Source: Rhizobium sp. SSA_523 (GTDB taxonomy: Bacteria; Pseudomonadota; Alphaproteobacteria; Rhizobiales; Rhizobiaceae). Taken from it: DNA of 64,000 bases. Numbering within the stretch: position 1 is the first letter of the stretch; every line of letters begins with the position of its first letter. Shown in pieces: positions 38,201 through 45,946 of the stretch. Location: assembly GCF_030435705.1 (NCBI RefSeq), contig NZ_CP129382.1, positions 3,466,501-3,530,500 of the forward strand, given 5' to 3'. A model generated the notes under the pieces. That model was not told the DNA's origin. It worked only from the letters and a program-made list of their open reading frames with translations, and did no database searches. The position numbers were made by a program, and so were the translations under genes.

Positions 38201-39509
38201 GTGGCCCGACAGCGGCCGCAAGTTCCGGCGAAATCTCGCGGAAACGGCCTTCGGCATCGATCTTCCAGACAAAGCGTGTCGCCCGCATGTCCGGACGGAA
38301 GGAAGGCGCGGCGGCACGCGGCTGCGCCTCCATAGCCGGTTGCGCGACATCCGGTTCGACGGAATTCTGCTCGCCATCCCGGTCGCCATGCTCGCGTTCG
38401 GAAAGCTCCGGCCCGGAAAGCTCCGGCTCGGAAATCTCTGGCCCGGAATCCTCTGGCCCCGAAACCTCTGGCTCGGCAAAGATGGGGGCAAGTTCGGCAG
38501 AGGAGACCGCGTCCTTGGTCGCCGGATCCTGGCCGGTCGCCGCAACAGGGGCGTCAGGCGTCGATATCTCGGTGCTTTGCGCGGTCGGGCCGGTCGACCC
38601 ACCCGCATCGGTATGACTTGGCAGAGCCGCATCCGCGGCGTCCAGCGGCGGCTCGGGAAGGGCCGCTTCCTCGAAAAGCCCGTCATCCATTTCATCTATG
38701 GCGGAGATTGCCTGCAGCGCCTCGGTAAAGCCATCATCCGGACCGGCATCGGGCAAAACGGCCTCTGCGTCCGGGACGGGTGCCCCTGCCGCGACAGCCG
38801 GCACTTCGGGGCCCTGATTGGCAGAGGGCGGAGCGGCTGCGGTTCCCGGCTCCGGCTGCACGAGAAAGACGAGGTTGAGCGCCGGCTGGTCCGACAATCG
38901 GGCGATGGCGCCGGGAAGATAGCCCGATGCCGTCGGCACAGGTCGCTTGACGAGCCGGTCGCGCTCGCCGCCGGCAAGGTTCACCAGCATGCGCAAGGTC
39001 TGCGGCGTCAATTGAAGGGCGGCAAAGCCTTGCGAGGCGGAAATGACCGCGCCCTCGCCATCCAAAACGGCAATATGGGTCTGCGGGTCGTCGAACCCTT
39101 CCAGCATCTGGCGGGAGCAGGCAGCGATATCCGTCTCGGAAGCCTGTGCCGGGGCGGCAAGCAGGATCGCCTCGCCATCCGGCAGGCCGATCCGCTCGCA
39201 GACTGCTGTTACGGCAACGCGCTCAAAACCCTCGGTCATGCGCATGATGAAGCTGCGGCTATCGCCCACTGCGGTAAGGCCGCGCGCCGTCGACAAAGCC
39301 TGTCGGAATGTCAGATTGCCGCGATCGGCGCCATGCTCGATCAGATCATAGATCGAGGCGCGGCCGAACAGCCGGGCACCGCGGCCATTGGCCCAGAGAA
39401 TCTCTGCCATGTCGGCCGAAAACAGCACGAGCGCCTTGCCCGCAGCGAAATGGCTGCGGATCCGCTCGTGAACGGCGAGGTCGATAAATGGATACTGCAC
39501 AGAGGACAT
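35241..39509 (-). CDS. PAS-domain sensor histidine kinase, PdhS/PleC/DivJ-like, giant form
   Basis: Soluble kinase of 1422 residues with no membrane segment. The N-terminal about 200 residues contain PAS-like folds (LVLFSADMAEILWANGRGAR). Residues about 240-420 and 540-880 are acidic, Glu/Pro/Ala-rich and repetitive, probably disordered. Two more PAS units follow (around LRLTGYDTLDAL and ILGSDGDIRSMNRAASALFNY). The HisKA box is FLAHVSHEIRTPLNAIIGFA, and the ATPase domain ends with GDGTGLGLPLTK. The catalytic end resembles the PdhS, PleC and DivJ kinases that control DivK and the cell cycle in rhizobia and brucellae. That role is inferred. The middle section makes it longer than the roughly 1000 residues I expect for PdhS. 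Confidence 0.85.
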   Translation of the reverse strand: MSSVQYPFIDLAVHERIRSHFAAGKALVLFSADMAEILWANGRGARLFGRASIYDLIEHGADRGNLTFRQALSTARGLTAVGDSRSFIMRMTEGFERVAVTAVCERIGLPDGEAILLAAPAQASETDIAACSRQMLEGFDDPQTHIAVLDGEGAVISASQGFAALQLTPQTLRMLVNLAGGERDRLVKRPVPTASGYLPGAIARLSDQPALNLVFLVQPEPGTAAAPPSANQGPEVPAVAAGAPVPDAEAVLPDAGPDDGFTEALQAISAIDEMDDGLFEEAALPEPPLDAADAALPSHTDAGGSTGPTAQSTEISTPDAPVAATGQDPATKDAVSSAELAPIFAEPEVSGPEDSGPEISEPELSGPELSEREHGDRDGEQNSVEPDVAQPAMEAQPRAAAPSFRPDMRATRFVWKIDAEGRFREISPELAAAVGPHAAEVVGLAFTDVAALFNLDPEGKLSELLGRRDTWSGKTIRWPIEGTSLVVPIDLAALPTYTRNRDFDGFRGFGIIRMADLQEDPHAVGLTLVAGEVVEDVFNDEDLPAAEPEAPQAEPAVPETEDEETAAASSAPDEATALAFPGQSEDREPSETGFAAQTAEALPPSSLTEEEAPGPAEEAPGSGEIDAVTAEEDVAAEEDFTAEEDVEAETDVEAPAAYPPFHLPEDAEADLPDETALSDVSDASPSPSEEDDLPDDLTQGAVETAEEDEEQDADEETDPTAPADAPRHAEPLVEKPALRIVTSPGRRHSDKVVRLEERRNQQIDQLSPSEQANFREIARRLDAFRQGLDATPADKVADKAAAEAAADQDTGRPANADRDDAVPADGTAEEMTRAAGAADEPDSAGEAVTPAVVDEADATPAHAAEAGGEMGGETGEEAAGETGEEAGKEDTGKEDTGGEADEPFSIEQAYAEAIPLRPRPQLSPHNIDQMPVALLVHAGDRLMHANPEFLRLTGYDTLDALVAVGGLDALLQRQDLEDKTANAGGMVLVRADDAVIPVTARLQSVRWDGATALILALMPAGDPPSEDSEPPFDVEAAEKHKAQQADEVSRLMVEVDELRAILDTATDGVVILGSDGDIRSMNRAASALFNYDSDETTGKPFVMLFAHESQKLVMDYLASLTGHGVASLLNDGRDVIGREASGGFVPLFMTIGHLTSSSGYCAVIRDITQWKRTEEELRSAKRAAETASAHKTEFLAHVSHEIRTPLNAIIGFADMMATERLGPVGHPRYVEYANDIGRSGRHVLDIVNDLLDISKIEAGEMDLDFASVGLNETVAEAVSLVQPQANGQRVIIRTALSQSVPPVVADLRSIKQIVLNILSNAIRFTPSGGQIVVSTAYEANGSVVLRVRDTGIGMTRAELDMAMKPFRQVAGAGRKRGDGTGLGLPLTKAMVDANRATFSIHSAPNEGTLVEITFPSPRVLAN
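38401..38475 (-). repeat. Five 15-bp repeats in the kinase gene
   Basis: Five degenerate units of the type GAAAGCTCCGGCCCG follow each other. They encode a repeated S-G-P-E-x pattern in the acidic linker of the kinase. The period keeps the frame, so copy number can change without breaking the gene. Confidence 0.75.
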
Positions 39510-39650
39510 GGCGGGCCTTGCATGGATGCCGTCTTCTAACCGGGCGCTGACAGCAGATTAACACATTGTTAGTAACTTCGAAGCCCCCTTCCGGTCCACA
39601 GCCCGGCCATTGGTTTTGAGCAACAGGGTTAACCGCCAAAATTTTTATGC

Positions 39651-39680
39651 TGCACTGCACAATGATATTGCAACGCACAA
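39651..39680 (+). promoter_or_regulatory. Twin PhaR-type operators in the phasin promoter
   Basis: TGCACTGCACAA (39651-39662) and TGCAACGCACAA (39669-39680) start 18 bp apart. Both fit the TGCNNNGCA core bound by PhaR/AniA, the polyhydroxybutyrate-responsive repressor of phasin genes. A TATATA stretch follows at 39691. The rest of the 39510-39796 gap holds no gene. Confidence 0.65.
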
Positions 39681-39796
39681 TAAAATGCGCTATATAGATC
39701 CTCATACGGTCGCTGATCGCTCACGGCCTGCATGCATATCGGTCCTCCCAGCGGGCGGGATCGCAAACCCACTCCGACCTATAAAGGGTGATGACA

Positions 39797-40243
39797 ATGG
39801 CATACAGAACTGACGACGTATTCTCGTTCTCCGCTTTCGATCCGGCGCGGATGTCCGACGGCCTGCGTGAATTTGCCGAAAAGGGCGCTGCCCAGTCGCG
39901 CGATGCTTTCGCCAAGATGAAGACGGCGGCTGAAGAAGCCTCCAAGACCATGGAAGCCACGATGCAGACGGCCCAGGCCGGCACCGTCGAGCTCGGCCTC
40001 AAGGCCATCGACGCCATGCGCATCAATGCCGATCTGTCGCTGTCGCACATGGAAGCCCTGCTCGGCGTGAAGTCGGTGGCGGAACTGATCGAACTGCAGA
40101 CGGGCTTCGTGCGCAAGCAGGCCGAGACCACGGTCGAGCAGGCCAAGGCTATGCAGGAAGCTGCGCGCAAGGTTGCAGAAGACGTCTCCAAGCCGGGCCG
40201 CGAAGCTGCCGAAAAGGCAATGACCACCTTCAAACCTGCCTGA
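39797..40243 (+). CDS. Phasin
   Basis: Granule-associated protein that coats polyhydroxybutyrate; 148 residues from MAYRTDDVFS. The sequence is almost wholly amphipathic helix, with the phasin-like core SLSHMEALLGVKSVAELIEL and an Ala/Lys-rich tail (KPGREAAEKAMTTFKP). The ATG at 39797 has AAGGG eight bases upstream; ATG 39791 is possible. Paired PhaR-type sites upstream support the call, and a terminator follows, so it is monocistronic. Confidence 0.9.
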   Translation: MAYRTDDVFSFSAFDPARMSDGLREFAEKGAAQSRDAFAKMKTAAEEASKTMEATMQTAQAGTVELGLKAIDAMRINADLSLSHMEALLGVKSVAELIELQTGFVRKQAETTVEQAKAMQEAARKVAEDVSKPGREAAEKAMTTFKPA

Positions 40244-40267
40244 TTTCGCGCAAGCGATGAACGGTCG

Positions 40268-40295
40268 AGGCCGGGGATTTTTTCCCGGCCTTTTC
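40268..40295 (+). terminator. Phasin gene terminator
   Basis: The stem AGGCCGGG (40268-40275) pairs with CCCGGCCT (40284-40291) and continues into TTTTCT, 25 bases after the phasin stop. Confidence 0.85.
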
Positions 40296-40387
40296 TGTAT
40301 TCTCGCCAAACTCGGGGCTTGCAAAACGCATGCAATGCTTCTATGTCACGCCCCAGACGCGGTCGGCACAGGTCGACCCGATGGTAT

Positions 40388-40464
40388 GCGGTTGTAGCTC
40401 AGTTGGTTAGAGCGCAGGTTTGTGGCACCTGAGGTCGGAGGTTCGAGACCCCCCAACCGTACCA
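40388..40464 (+). tRNA. tRNA-His (GTG anticodon)
   Basis: A 77-base cloverleaf with encoded CCA. The acceptor stem is GCGGTTG with CAACCGT, so the first pair is G1-U72. The D arm is GCTC/GAGC, the anticodon stem CAGGT/ACCTG with GTG at 40422-40424, and the T arm GGAGG/CCCCC around TTCGAGA. There is no G at position -1 able to pair with the discriminator, which is A73. This is the unusual alphaproteobacterial tRNA-His type. The T stem has one A-C mismatch (40439 with 40451). Confidence 0.95.
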
Positions 40465-40655
40465 TTTTTCCTTTCCTTCATTTTGCATGTTCTGACAGCC
40501 GAGGCAGCCGCAATCCTTTCTTTGAGATTGCCCCCCGCGCCATTGGCCTGGATATGGCGCTCGCTTATCCCGACTTGCGCAAAATCAAAGCTGGTCCGTC
40601 GGATAGTCCCTAGATTCTCTTCGCATGGATAGCAGAGACAGGCGGAGGGCATGGC

Positions 40656-42209
40656 ATGATCGTGGATGATCAACGAGACACACGCGATTTTCTTGCCCGG
40701 TCGGCCAATCTCGGTCAGTCTGGCCCCGTCACCCTTATCGAGACGCATATCTCGCTCATCGCTCTGGCCGGTTCGCGGGCCTTCAAGATGAAGCGGGCGG
40801 TGAAGCTGCCTTATGTCGATTTCTCCACGCCTGATCTTCGCCTTGCGGCCTGCGAGGCGGAGCTTTTGATGAATTCGGCGACGGCGCCCGGCCTCTATCT
40901 CCGGGTGCGCCGGATCGTCCGCGCGACCGACGGCCAGCTCTGCCTGGATGGCGAGGGAGAGCTTGTCGATGCGCTGGTGGAAATGGTGCGGTTCGATCAG
41001 GATCTTCTGTTCGACCGCATGGCCGGTGCGGGGAAACTGACCCCGGCGCTGATGACGCAGACGGCCAGAATGATTGCCCGCGCCCATCATCAGGCACCCG
41101 TCATCGCCGATCAGGATGGCGCAAACCGGGTGAGGGCGGTTCTGGCGATCAACCGCGCCGGCTTTGCCACAAGCGACGTCTTCACCGCCGACGAGGCGGA
41201 TCGGCTGACGGCCGGCTTCGAGACCGAGCTGGAGCGGCTTGCCAGTCTTCTCGACCGGCGCGCCGCCCTCGGACGCGTCCGGCGATGTCACGGCGACCTG
41301 CATCTGCGCAATATCTGCCTTCTGGGAGGCGAGCCGCGGCTCTTCGATTGCATCGAGTTCAATGCCAGTCTCGCGACCACCGATGTGCTGTACGATCTGG
41401 CCTTCCTGCTCATGGATCTCTGGCATCGCGGGTTTCCCTTCCTCGCCAATCTGGTGATGAACCGCTATTTCGACGATGCCGGGGGCGAGAGCGACCTGAA
41501 AGACAGTGGACTCCGTCTGCTTCCCTTCTTCCTGGCATTGCGTGCCTCGGTGCGCGCTCATGTCGTGGCCACGCAGGTGAGCGAGGCTGCGCAGCGCTCG
41601 CCGGATCTGGTGGCGGAAGCGCGCTCCTATTTCCGCCTGGCGGAAAGCCTGTTCCAGCCACGGCCCGCGCGGCTGGTGGCGATCGGCGGTCTCAGCGGTT
41701 CGGGCAAGAGCACGCTGGCGGATCATCTGGCGCCGGAAATCGGTCTGCCGCCCGGTGCCCGGCTTCTGGAAAGCGACCGGCTGCGCAAGGCTCTTTTCGG
41801 TGTGCCGGCGGAAACGCGCCTGCCGCAGGCCGCCTATCGCGCCGAGATTTCCGCAAAGGTCTATGAGGGCATGGCCGAGCGCGCCGCAACGCTTCTGTCG
41901 CAGGGCGTCTCGGTAGTGGCCGATGCGGTGTTCGACAGACCGGAGGATCGCAGCCGCATGCGCGCCGCCGCCGACACTGCCACTGCCACTGCCACTACCA
42001 CTGCCGGGGCGCAGTTTACCGGGATCTGGCTGGATGCGGATGCGGCGCTCCTGCGCAGCCGGGTCGACAAGCGAGCGCCGGGGGTCTCCGATGCCACGCT
42101 CGATGTGCTGGCCAGGCAGCTGGAGCGCCGGCCGGATGTCACTGACTGGCAAACGATATCTGCCGACCAGCCGCTCGAGGCGCTCGTCTCGGCCGCATTG
42201 CGCGCCTGA
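40656..42209 (+). CDS. Fused aminoglycoside-phosphotransferase-like / P-loop kinase-like protein
   Basis: Two-domain cytoplasmic protein of 517 residues. The first about 330 residues are kinase-like of the APH fold, with the catalytic loop CHGDLHLRNI and the metal motif LFDCIEFN. The second domain starts near residue 344 with the Walker A GLSGSGKST and continues as a small-molecule kinase of the gluconate- or zeta-toxin-like type. The substrate is unknown for either half. The ATG has GGAGGG six bases upstream; an earlier ATG at 40651 is out of frame. A (ACTGCC)5 repeat gives an Ala-Thr run in the second domain. It stands alone between tRNA-His and a convergent LysR gene. Confidence 0.75.
   Translation: MIVDDQRDTRDFLARSANLGQSGPVTLIETHISLIALAGSRAFKMKRAVKLPYVDFSTPDLRLAACEAELLMNSATAPGLYLRVRRIVRATDGQLCLDGEGELVDALVEMVRFDQDLLFDRMAGAGKLTPALMTQTARMIARAHHQAPVIADQDGANRVRAVLAINRAGFATSDVFTADEADRLTAGFETELERLASLLDRRAALGRVRRCHGDLHLRNICLLGGEPRLFDCIEFNASLATTDVLYDLAFLLMDLWHRGFPFLANLVMNRYFDDAGGESDLKDSGLRLLPFFLALRASVRAHVVATQVSEAAQRSPDLVAEARSYFRLAESLFQPRPARLVAIGGLSGSGKSTLADHLAPEIGLPPGARLLESDRLRKALFGVPAETRLPQAAYRAEISAKVYEGMAERAATLLSQGVSVVADAVFDRPEDRSRMRAAADTATATATTTAGAQFTGIWLDADAALLRSRVDKRAPGVSDATLDVLARQLERRPDVTDWQTISADQPLEALVSAALRA
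41976..42005 (+). repeat. Hexanucleotide repeat (ACTGCC)5
   Basis: Five ACTGCC units, the fourth with one change (ACTACC), lie inside the P-loop protein gene and encode alternating Thr and Ala. Copy changes would be in frame. Confidence 0.85.
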
Positions 42210-42221
42210 GCCACGAGCCGC

Positions 42222-43103
42222 TCACACGAAGATGGGTTTGGCCGCGGCCACGATTTCCTGCAGAAAGCCCGCCACGGTCCTGATGCGGGCGAGGTCTCGA
42301 AGGCTTTCGTGATAGCTCGTCCAATAGGCGCGGCGAATGCTGATCTCGGGCAGGATGCGCACGAGCTCCGGCACCTGCCGGGCGATATAATCGTGCAGAA
42401 TGCCGATCCCCGCAGCGGAGCGCACCGCCTCTGTCTGGCCTATGGCGCTGGAAATCTCGAAGCCCGCATCCCAGTCACGCATGACTTCGCCGGTAAAATT
42501 CAGTTGCGGGGAAAAGATCAGGTCATCGACATAGCCGATGCGCGGATGCTGGCGCAGCTCCTCCACAGTCTCCGGTTCCCCGTGTCGATCGAGATAGGCT
42601 TGCGATGCGTAGAGCCCCAGCGTGTAATCGGTCAGCTTGGCCGAGACGAGCCGCCCCTGGCTCGGCCGCTCCACCGTGATCGCCATGTCGGCCTCACGCT
42701 GCGAGAGCGAAAAGGAACGCGGGACGGGCACGAGCTGGATGCGCAGATGCGGATGGCGTTGCGTCAGCTGGCCAAGCCGGCTTGCCAAAAAGGCCACGCC
42801 GAAACCATCCGGCGCGCCAATGCGCACGGTTCCATCGATCGGCGCGTTCAGCTGGCCCGTTCGCGCCTGGGCCAGCAGCATTTCCGCCTCCATCCGCTCC
42901 GCCGTCTCCAGAAAGGCATGGCCCTCGGCGGTCAGTTCGCAGCCGCTCGGCTTGCGGATCAACAGCCGCGTGCGCAGCGAATCCTCCAGCGCATTGATGC
43001 GGCGGCCGAGTGTCGCATGGTTCAATCCGAGCCGCCGCGAGGCCGAAAGCAACTGCCCCTCGCGGGCGACGGCGAGAAAAATGCGGACATTGTCCCAGTC
43101 CAT
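42222..43103 (-). CDS. LysR family regulator, probably of mmsA
   Basis: DNA-binding regulator of 293 residues. The start ATG at 43103 gives the usual opening MDWDNVRIFLAVAREGQLLSA-type helix-turn-helix. The remaining residues form the effector domain (DGTVRIGAPDGFGVAFLASR). It is divergent from mmsA with a 162-base gap that contains a perfect 9-bp inverted repeat. Regulation of mmsA, and of itself, is therefore likely. The inducer is unknown but may be a valine or inositol breakdown product. Confidence 0.85.
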   Translation of the reverse strand: MDWDNVRIFLAVAREGQLLSASRRLGLNHATLGRRINALEDSLRTRLLIRKPSGCELTAEGHAFLETAERMEAEMLLAQARTGQLNAPIDGTVRIGAPDGFGVAFLASRLGQLTQRHPHLRIQLVPVPRSFSLSQREADMAITVERPSQGRLVSAKLTDYTLGLYASQAYLDRHGEPETVEELRQHPRIGYVDDLIFSPQLNFTGEVMRDWDAGFEISSAIGQTEAVRSAAGIGILHDYIARQVPELVRILPEISIRRAYWTSYHESLRDLARIRTVAGFLQEIVAAAKPIFV

Positions 43104-43180
43104 CCGTTCAATCCTCGCAAGGGCGGCAGGGGCGGTTCGGCGGTCGCGAACAGCCGCGGCCAGCCAGGGGTAGGTCGATT

Positions 43181-43223
43181 TTTGCACAACGGATGCGTAA
43201 ATCATCCTGTTGTCTTGTGCAAA
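43181..43223. promoter_or_regulatory. Operator-like inverted repeat in the lysR-mmsA gap
   Basis: TTTGCACAA (43181-43189) and TTGTGCAAA (43215-43223) are exact reverse complements with centres 34 bp apart, about three helix turns. The second half-site lies about 40 bases before the mmsA ATG. Confidence 0.7.
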
Positions 43224-43265
43224 TGAAAGCGCATACTGCCGCCACAATCATCCAGGAGGAAACCC

Positions 43266-44762
43266 ATGTATCAAATCGGCCATTATATTGACGGCAAGCA
43301 CGTGCCCGGAACGTCCGGCCGCAAGCAGGGCATCTACAATCCGGCAACCGGGGACGTGCAGGGAGAGGTCGCCCTGGCGAGCGCCGAAGAGCTGAATGCC
43401 GCGGTGGAAAGCGCCAAGGCAGCGCAGGTCAAATGGGCGGGAACCAATCCGCAGCGCCGCGCCCGGGTCTTCATGAAATTCGTCCAGCTTCTGAACGACA
43501 ATATGGACAGCCTGGCCGAAACCCTGTCGCGCGAGCACGGCAAAACGATCGAGGACGCCAAGGGCGATATCGTGCGGGGCCTGGAAGTCTGCGAATTCGT
43601 CATTGGCATCCCGCATCTGTCGAAGAGCGAATTCACCGAAGGCGCCGGTCCCAATATCGACATGTATTCCATGCGCCAGCCGGTGGGCATTGGTGCGGGC
43701 ATCACGCCCTTCAATTTCCCGGCCATGATCCCGATGTGGATGTTCGCGCCGGCCATTGCCTGTGGCAATGCCTTCATCCTGAAGCCCTCAGAGCGTGACC
43801 CCTCGGTGCCGATCCGGCTGGCCGAACTGATGATCGAAGCGGGCCTGCCGGCCGGCGTGCTCAACGTTGTCAATGGCGACAAGGCCGCCGTCGACGGCAT
43901 TCTCACCCACCCGGACATTTCCGCCGTCTCTTTCGTCGGCTCGACGCCGATCGCCCGCTATGTCTATGGCACCGCCGCCATGAACGGCAAGCGCGCCCAG
44001 TGCTTCGGCGGCGCGAAGAACCACATGATCATCATGCCGGATGCCGATCTCGATCAGGCCGCCAATGCCCTGATGGGCGCCGGTTACGGATCCGCCGGCG
44101 AGCGCTGCATGGCCATTTCGGTAGCCGTTCCGGTGGGAGAGGAGACCGCCAATCGCCTGGTCGAAAAGCTGACGCCCATGGTCGAAAGCCTGCGCATCGG
44201 CCCCTATACGGACGACAAGGCCGATATGGGCCCGGTGGTCACCAAGGAAGCCCGCGAGAAGATCCTCGGCCTCATCAACAGCGGTGTCGAGCAGGGCGCC
44301 GAACTGGTGGTGGATGGGCGCGATTTCAAGCTGCAGGGCTATGAGAACGGCCATTTCATCGGCGGCTGCCTCTTCGATCATGTGACGCCGGAGATGGATA
44401 TCTACAAGACCGAAATCTTCGGTCCGGTTCTCTCGGTCGTGCGGGCGAAGAATTACGAGGAAGCCCTCGACCTGCCAATGAAGCATGAATACGGCAATGG
44501 CGTTGCCATCTTCACCCGCGACGGCGATGCGGCGCGCGATTTTGCAAGCCGCATCAATATCGGCATGGTTGGTGTCAATGTGCCGATTCCGGTGCCGCTG
44601 GCCTACCACTCGTTCGGCGGCTGGAAATCCTCCTCCTTCGGCGATCTCAACCAGCACGGGACCGATTCCATCCGCTTCTGGACGCGCACCAAGACGGTCA
44701 CCAGCCGCTGGCCGTCCGGCATCAAAGACGGTGCGGAATTCGTGATGCCGGTGATGAAATAA
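43266..44762 (+). CDS. mmsA: CoA-acylating methylmalonate-semialdehyde dehydrogenase
   Basis: Oxidises methylmalonate semialdehyde (valine) or malonate semialdehyde (inositol) to propionyl- or acetyl-CoA. The 498-residue protein has the aldehyde dehydrogenase fold: TPFNFPAMIPMWMFAPAIA for NAD binding, FVGSTPIARYVY, and the catalytic cysteine in GSAGERCMAISVA. These motifs are those of MmsA/IolA rather than other dehydrogenases. The start has AGGAGG upstream. No other valine or inositol gene is nearby, so which pathway it serves is open. Confidence 0.93.
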   Translation: MYQIGHYIDGKHVPGTSGRKQGIYNPATGDVQGEVALASAEELNAAVESAKAAQVKWAGTNPQRRARVFMKFVQLLNDNMDSLAETLSREHGKTIEDAKGDIVRGLEVCEFVIGIPHLSKSEFTEGAGPNIDMYSMRQPVGIGAGITPFNFPAMIPMWMFAPAIACGNAFILKPSERDPSVPIRLAELMIEAGLPAGVLNVVNGDKAAVDGILTHPDISAVSFVGSTPIARYVYGTAAMNGKRAQCFGGAKNHMIIMPDADLDQAANALMGAGYGSAGERCMAISVAVPVGEETANRLVEKLTPMVESLRIGPYTDDKADMGPVVTKEAREKILGLINSGVEQGAELVVDGRDFKLQGYENGHFIGGCLFDHVTPEMDIYKTEIFGPVLSVVRAKNYEEALDLPMKHEYGNGVAIFTRDGDAARDFASRINIGMVGVNVPIPVPLAYHSFGGWKSSSFGDLNQHGTDSIRFWTRTKTVTSRWPSGIKDGAEFVMPVMK

Positions 44763-44780
44763 GCCGGAGCTTCGACCATA

Positions 44781-44809
44781 AAAAAGGGCGCCCGATGCGG
44801 CGCCCTTTT
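44781..44809. terminator. Bidirectional terminator between mmsA and fbpA
   Basis: The stem GGGCGCC/GGCGCCC is flanked by A-run and T-run (AAAAA before, TTTT after), so it can end transcription from both sides. It lies 18 bases after mmsA and about 30 bases after the convergent iron-binding protein gene. Confidence 0.85.
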
Positions 44810-44840
44810 CCTCACCCGATCCGGGTCCCTTACTGGTCGC

Positions 44841-45881
44841 TTACTGGGTTGGGCCTTCGTTGAAGCCGACCTTGTCGACCAGTTCGGAGGCGGTCTTGCG
44901 GTTCTTTGCGATGTCGATCAGCGGCAGCGCGTCCGGCTTGATCGCCCCGAAGGACTTGACGATGTCGGAAGGTTCGGCGCCCGGCATGACCGGATATTCG
45001 AACACCTGCTCGGCATAGATCTTCTGCGCTTCGCCCGAGGCCAGAAACTCCATCAGCTTCAGGGCATTGTCCTTGTTCGGCGCGTTCTTGGCGAGCGCCA
45101 TGCCGGAAATATTGACATGCGTGCCGCGGTCGGCCGCATTGGGGAAGAGGATCTTGATCGCCTTCGCCCAGTCCTTCTGCTCCGGCTCCTTCTCATTGGT
45201 CATCATCAGGCCGACATAATAGGTATTGCCGAGCGCGATGTCGCATTCGCCGGCCATGATCGATTTGGCCTGGCTGCGGTCATTGCCGTCAGGCTTGCGC
45301 GCCAGATTGTTCTTCAGGCCCGTCAGCCATTTTTCGGTGTATTCGGCGCCGTGATGCGCCACCATCGAGGCGAACAGAGCAATATTGTAAGAGTGCTGGC
45401 CGTCCCGAATGCAGATCTTTCCCTTCCACTTCGGGTCGGACAGGTCCTCATAGGTGATCTCGTTCTGCTGCACGCGATCCTTGGACGCATAGACCACGCG
45501 TCCGCGCGTCGTCAGGCCGAACCACTCGCCCTCCGGATCGCGGAAGGCGGCAGGAATGTCCTTGTTGATCGTCTCGTTATTCGTCACGGCCTGCACCACA
45601 TCGCCGTCCTTCGCCTCGGTGAGGCGCTGGATATCGACGGTCAGGATGACATCGGCGGGCGAGTTCACGCCTTCCGCCTTGATGCGCTCCACCAGACCCT
45701 TGTCCAGGAAGAGAACGTTGGTTTCGATCCCGGTCTTGGTGGTGAAGGCATCCAGCAGGGGCTGGATGAGCTCCGGCTGCCGGTAGGAATAGATGTTCAC
45801 TTCGCCATCGGCCATGGCCCAGCCACTGCTCAAACCAAGCGCCACACCGGCTGCCAGAAACGTCTTCATGCGATCAATCAT
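44841..45881 (-). CDS. Ferric iron ABC transporter, periplasmic binding protein
   Basis: Periplasmic Fe(3+)-binding protein of the FbpA/SfuA class, 346 residues. A signal peptide (MIDRMKTFLAAGVALGLSSG, cleavage near AMA-DG) precedes EVNIYSYRQPELIQPLL, a class hallmark. The pair of tyrosines in GNTYYVGLM is the expected iron-ligand site. The start is ATG 45881; a start at the internal Met (45869) would still leave a signal peptide. It is divergent from rirA, the iron regulator, which fits repression in high iron. The permease gene of the same class is about 9.7 kb away, and no ATPase gene of this system is in the window. Confidence 0.88.
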   Translation of the reverse strand: MIDRMKTFLAAGVALGLSSGWAMADGEVNIYSYRQPELIQPLLDAFTTKTGIETNVLFLDKGLVERIKAEGVNSPADVILTVDIQRLTEAKDGDVVQAVTNNETINKDIPAAFRDPEGEWFGLTTRGRVVYASKDRVQQNEITYEDLSDPKWKGKICIRDGQHSYNIALFASMVAHHGAEYTEKWLTGLKNNLARKPDGNDRSQAKSIMAGECDIALGNTYYVGLMMTNEKEPEQKDWAKAIKILFPNAADRGTHVNISGMALAKNAPNKDNALKLMEFLASGEAQKIYAEQVFEYPVMPGAEPSDIVKSFGAIKPDALPLIDIAKNRKTASELVDKVGFNEGPTQ

Positions 45882-45946
45882 CAAAGGGCCCCCCCAAACG
45901 TGAACTTATCTGGATGGAAAAAGTCATCAAAGCCCCACCACGTCAA

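Noticed and set aside
35187..39539. A 1450-residue open frame on the strand opposite the kinase gene
   Set aside because: It is codon-aligned with the kinase, so it stays open merely because TTA, CTA and TCA codons are rare in GC-rich genes. Its composition is not protein-like and it has no ribosome site.
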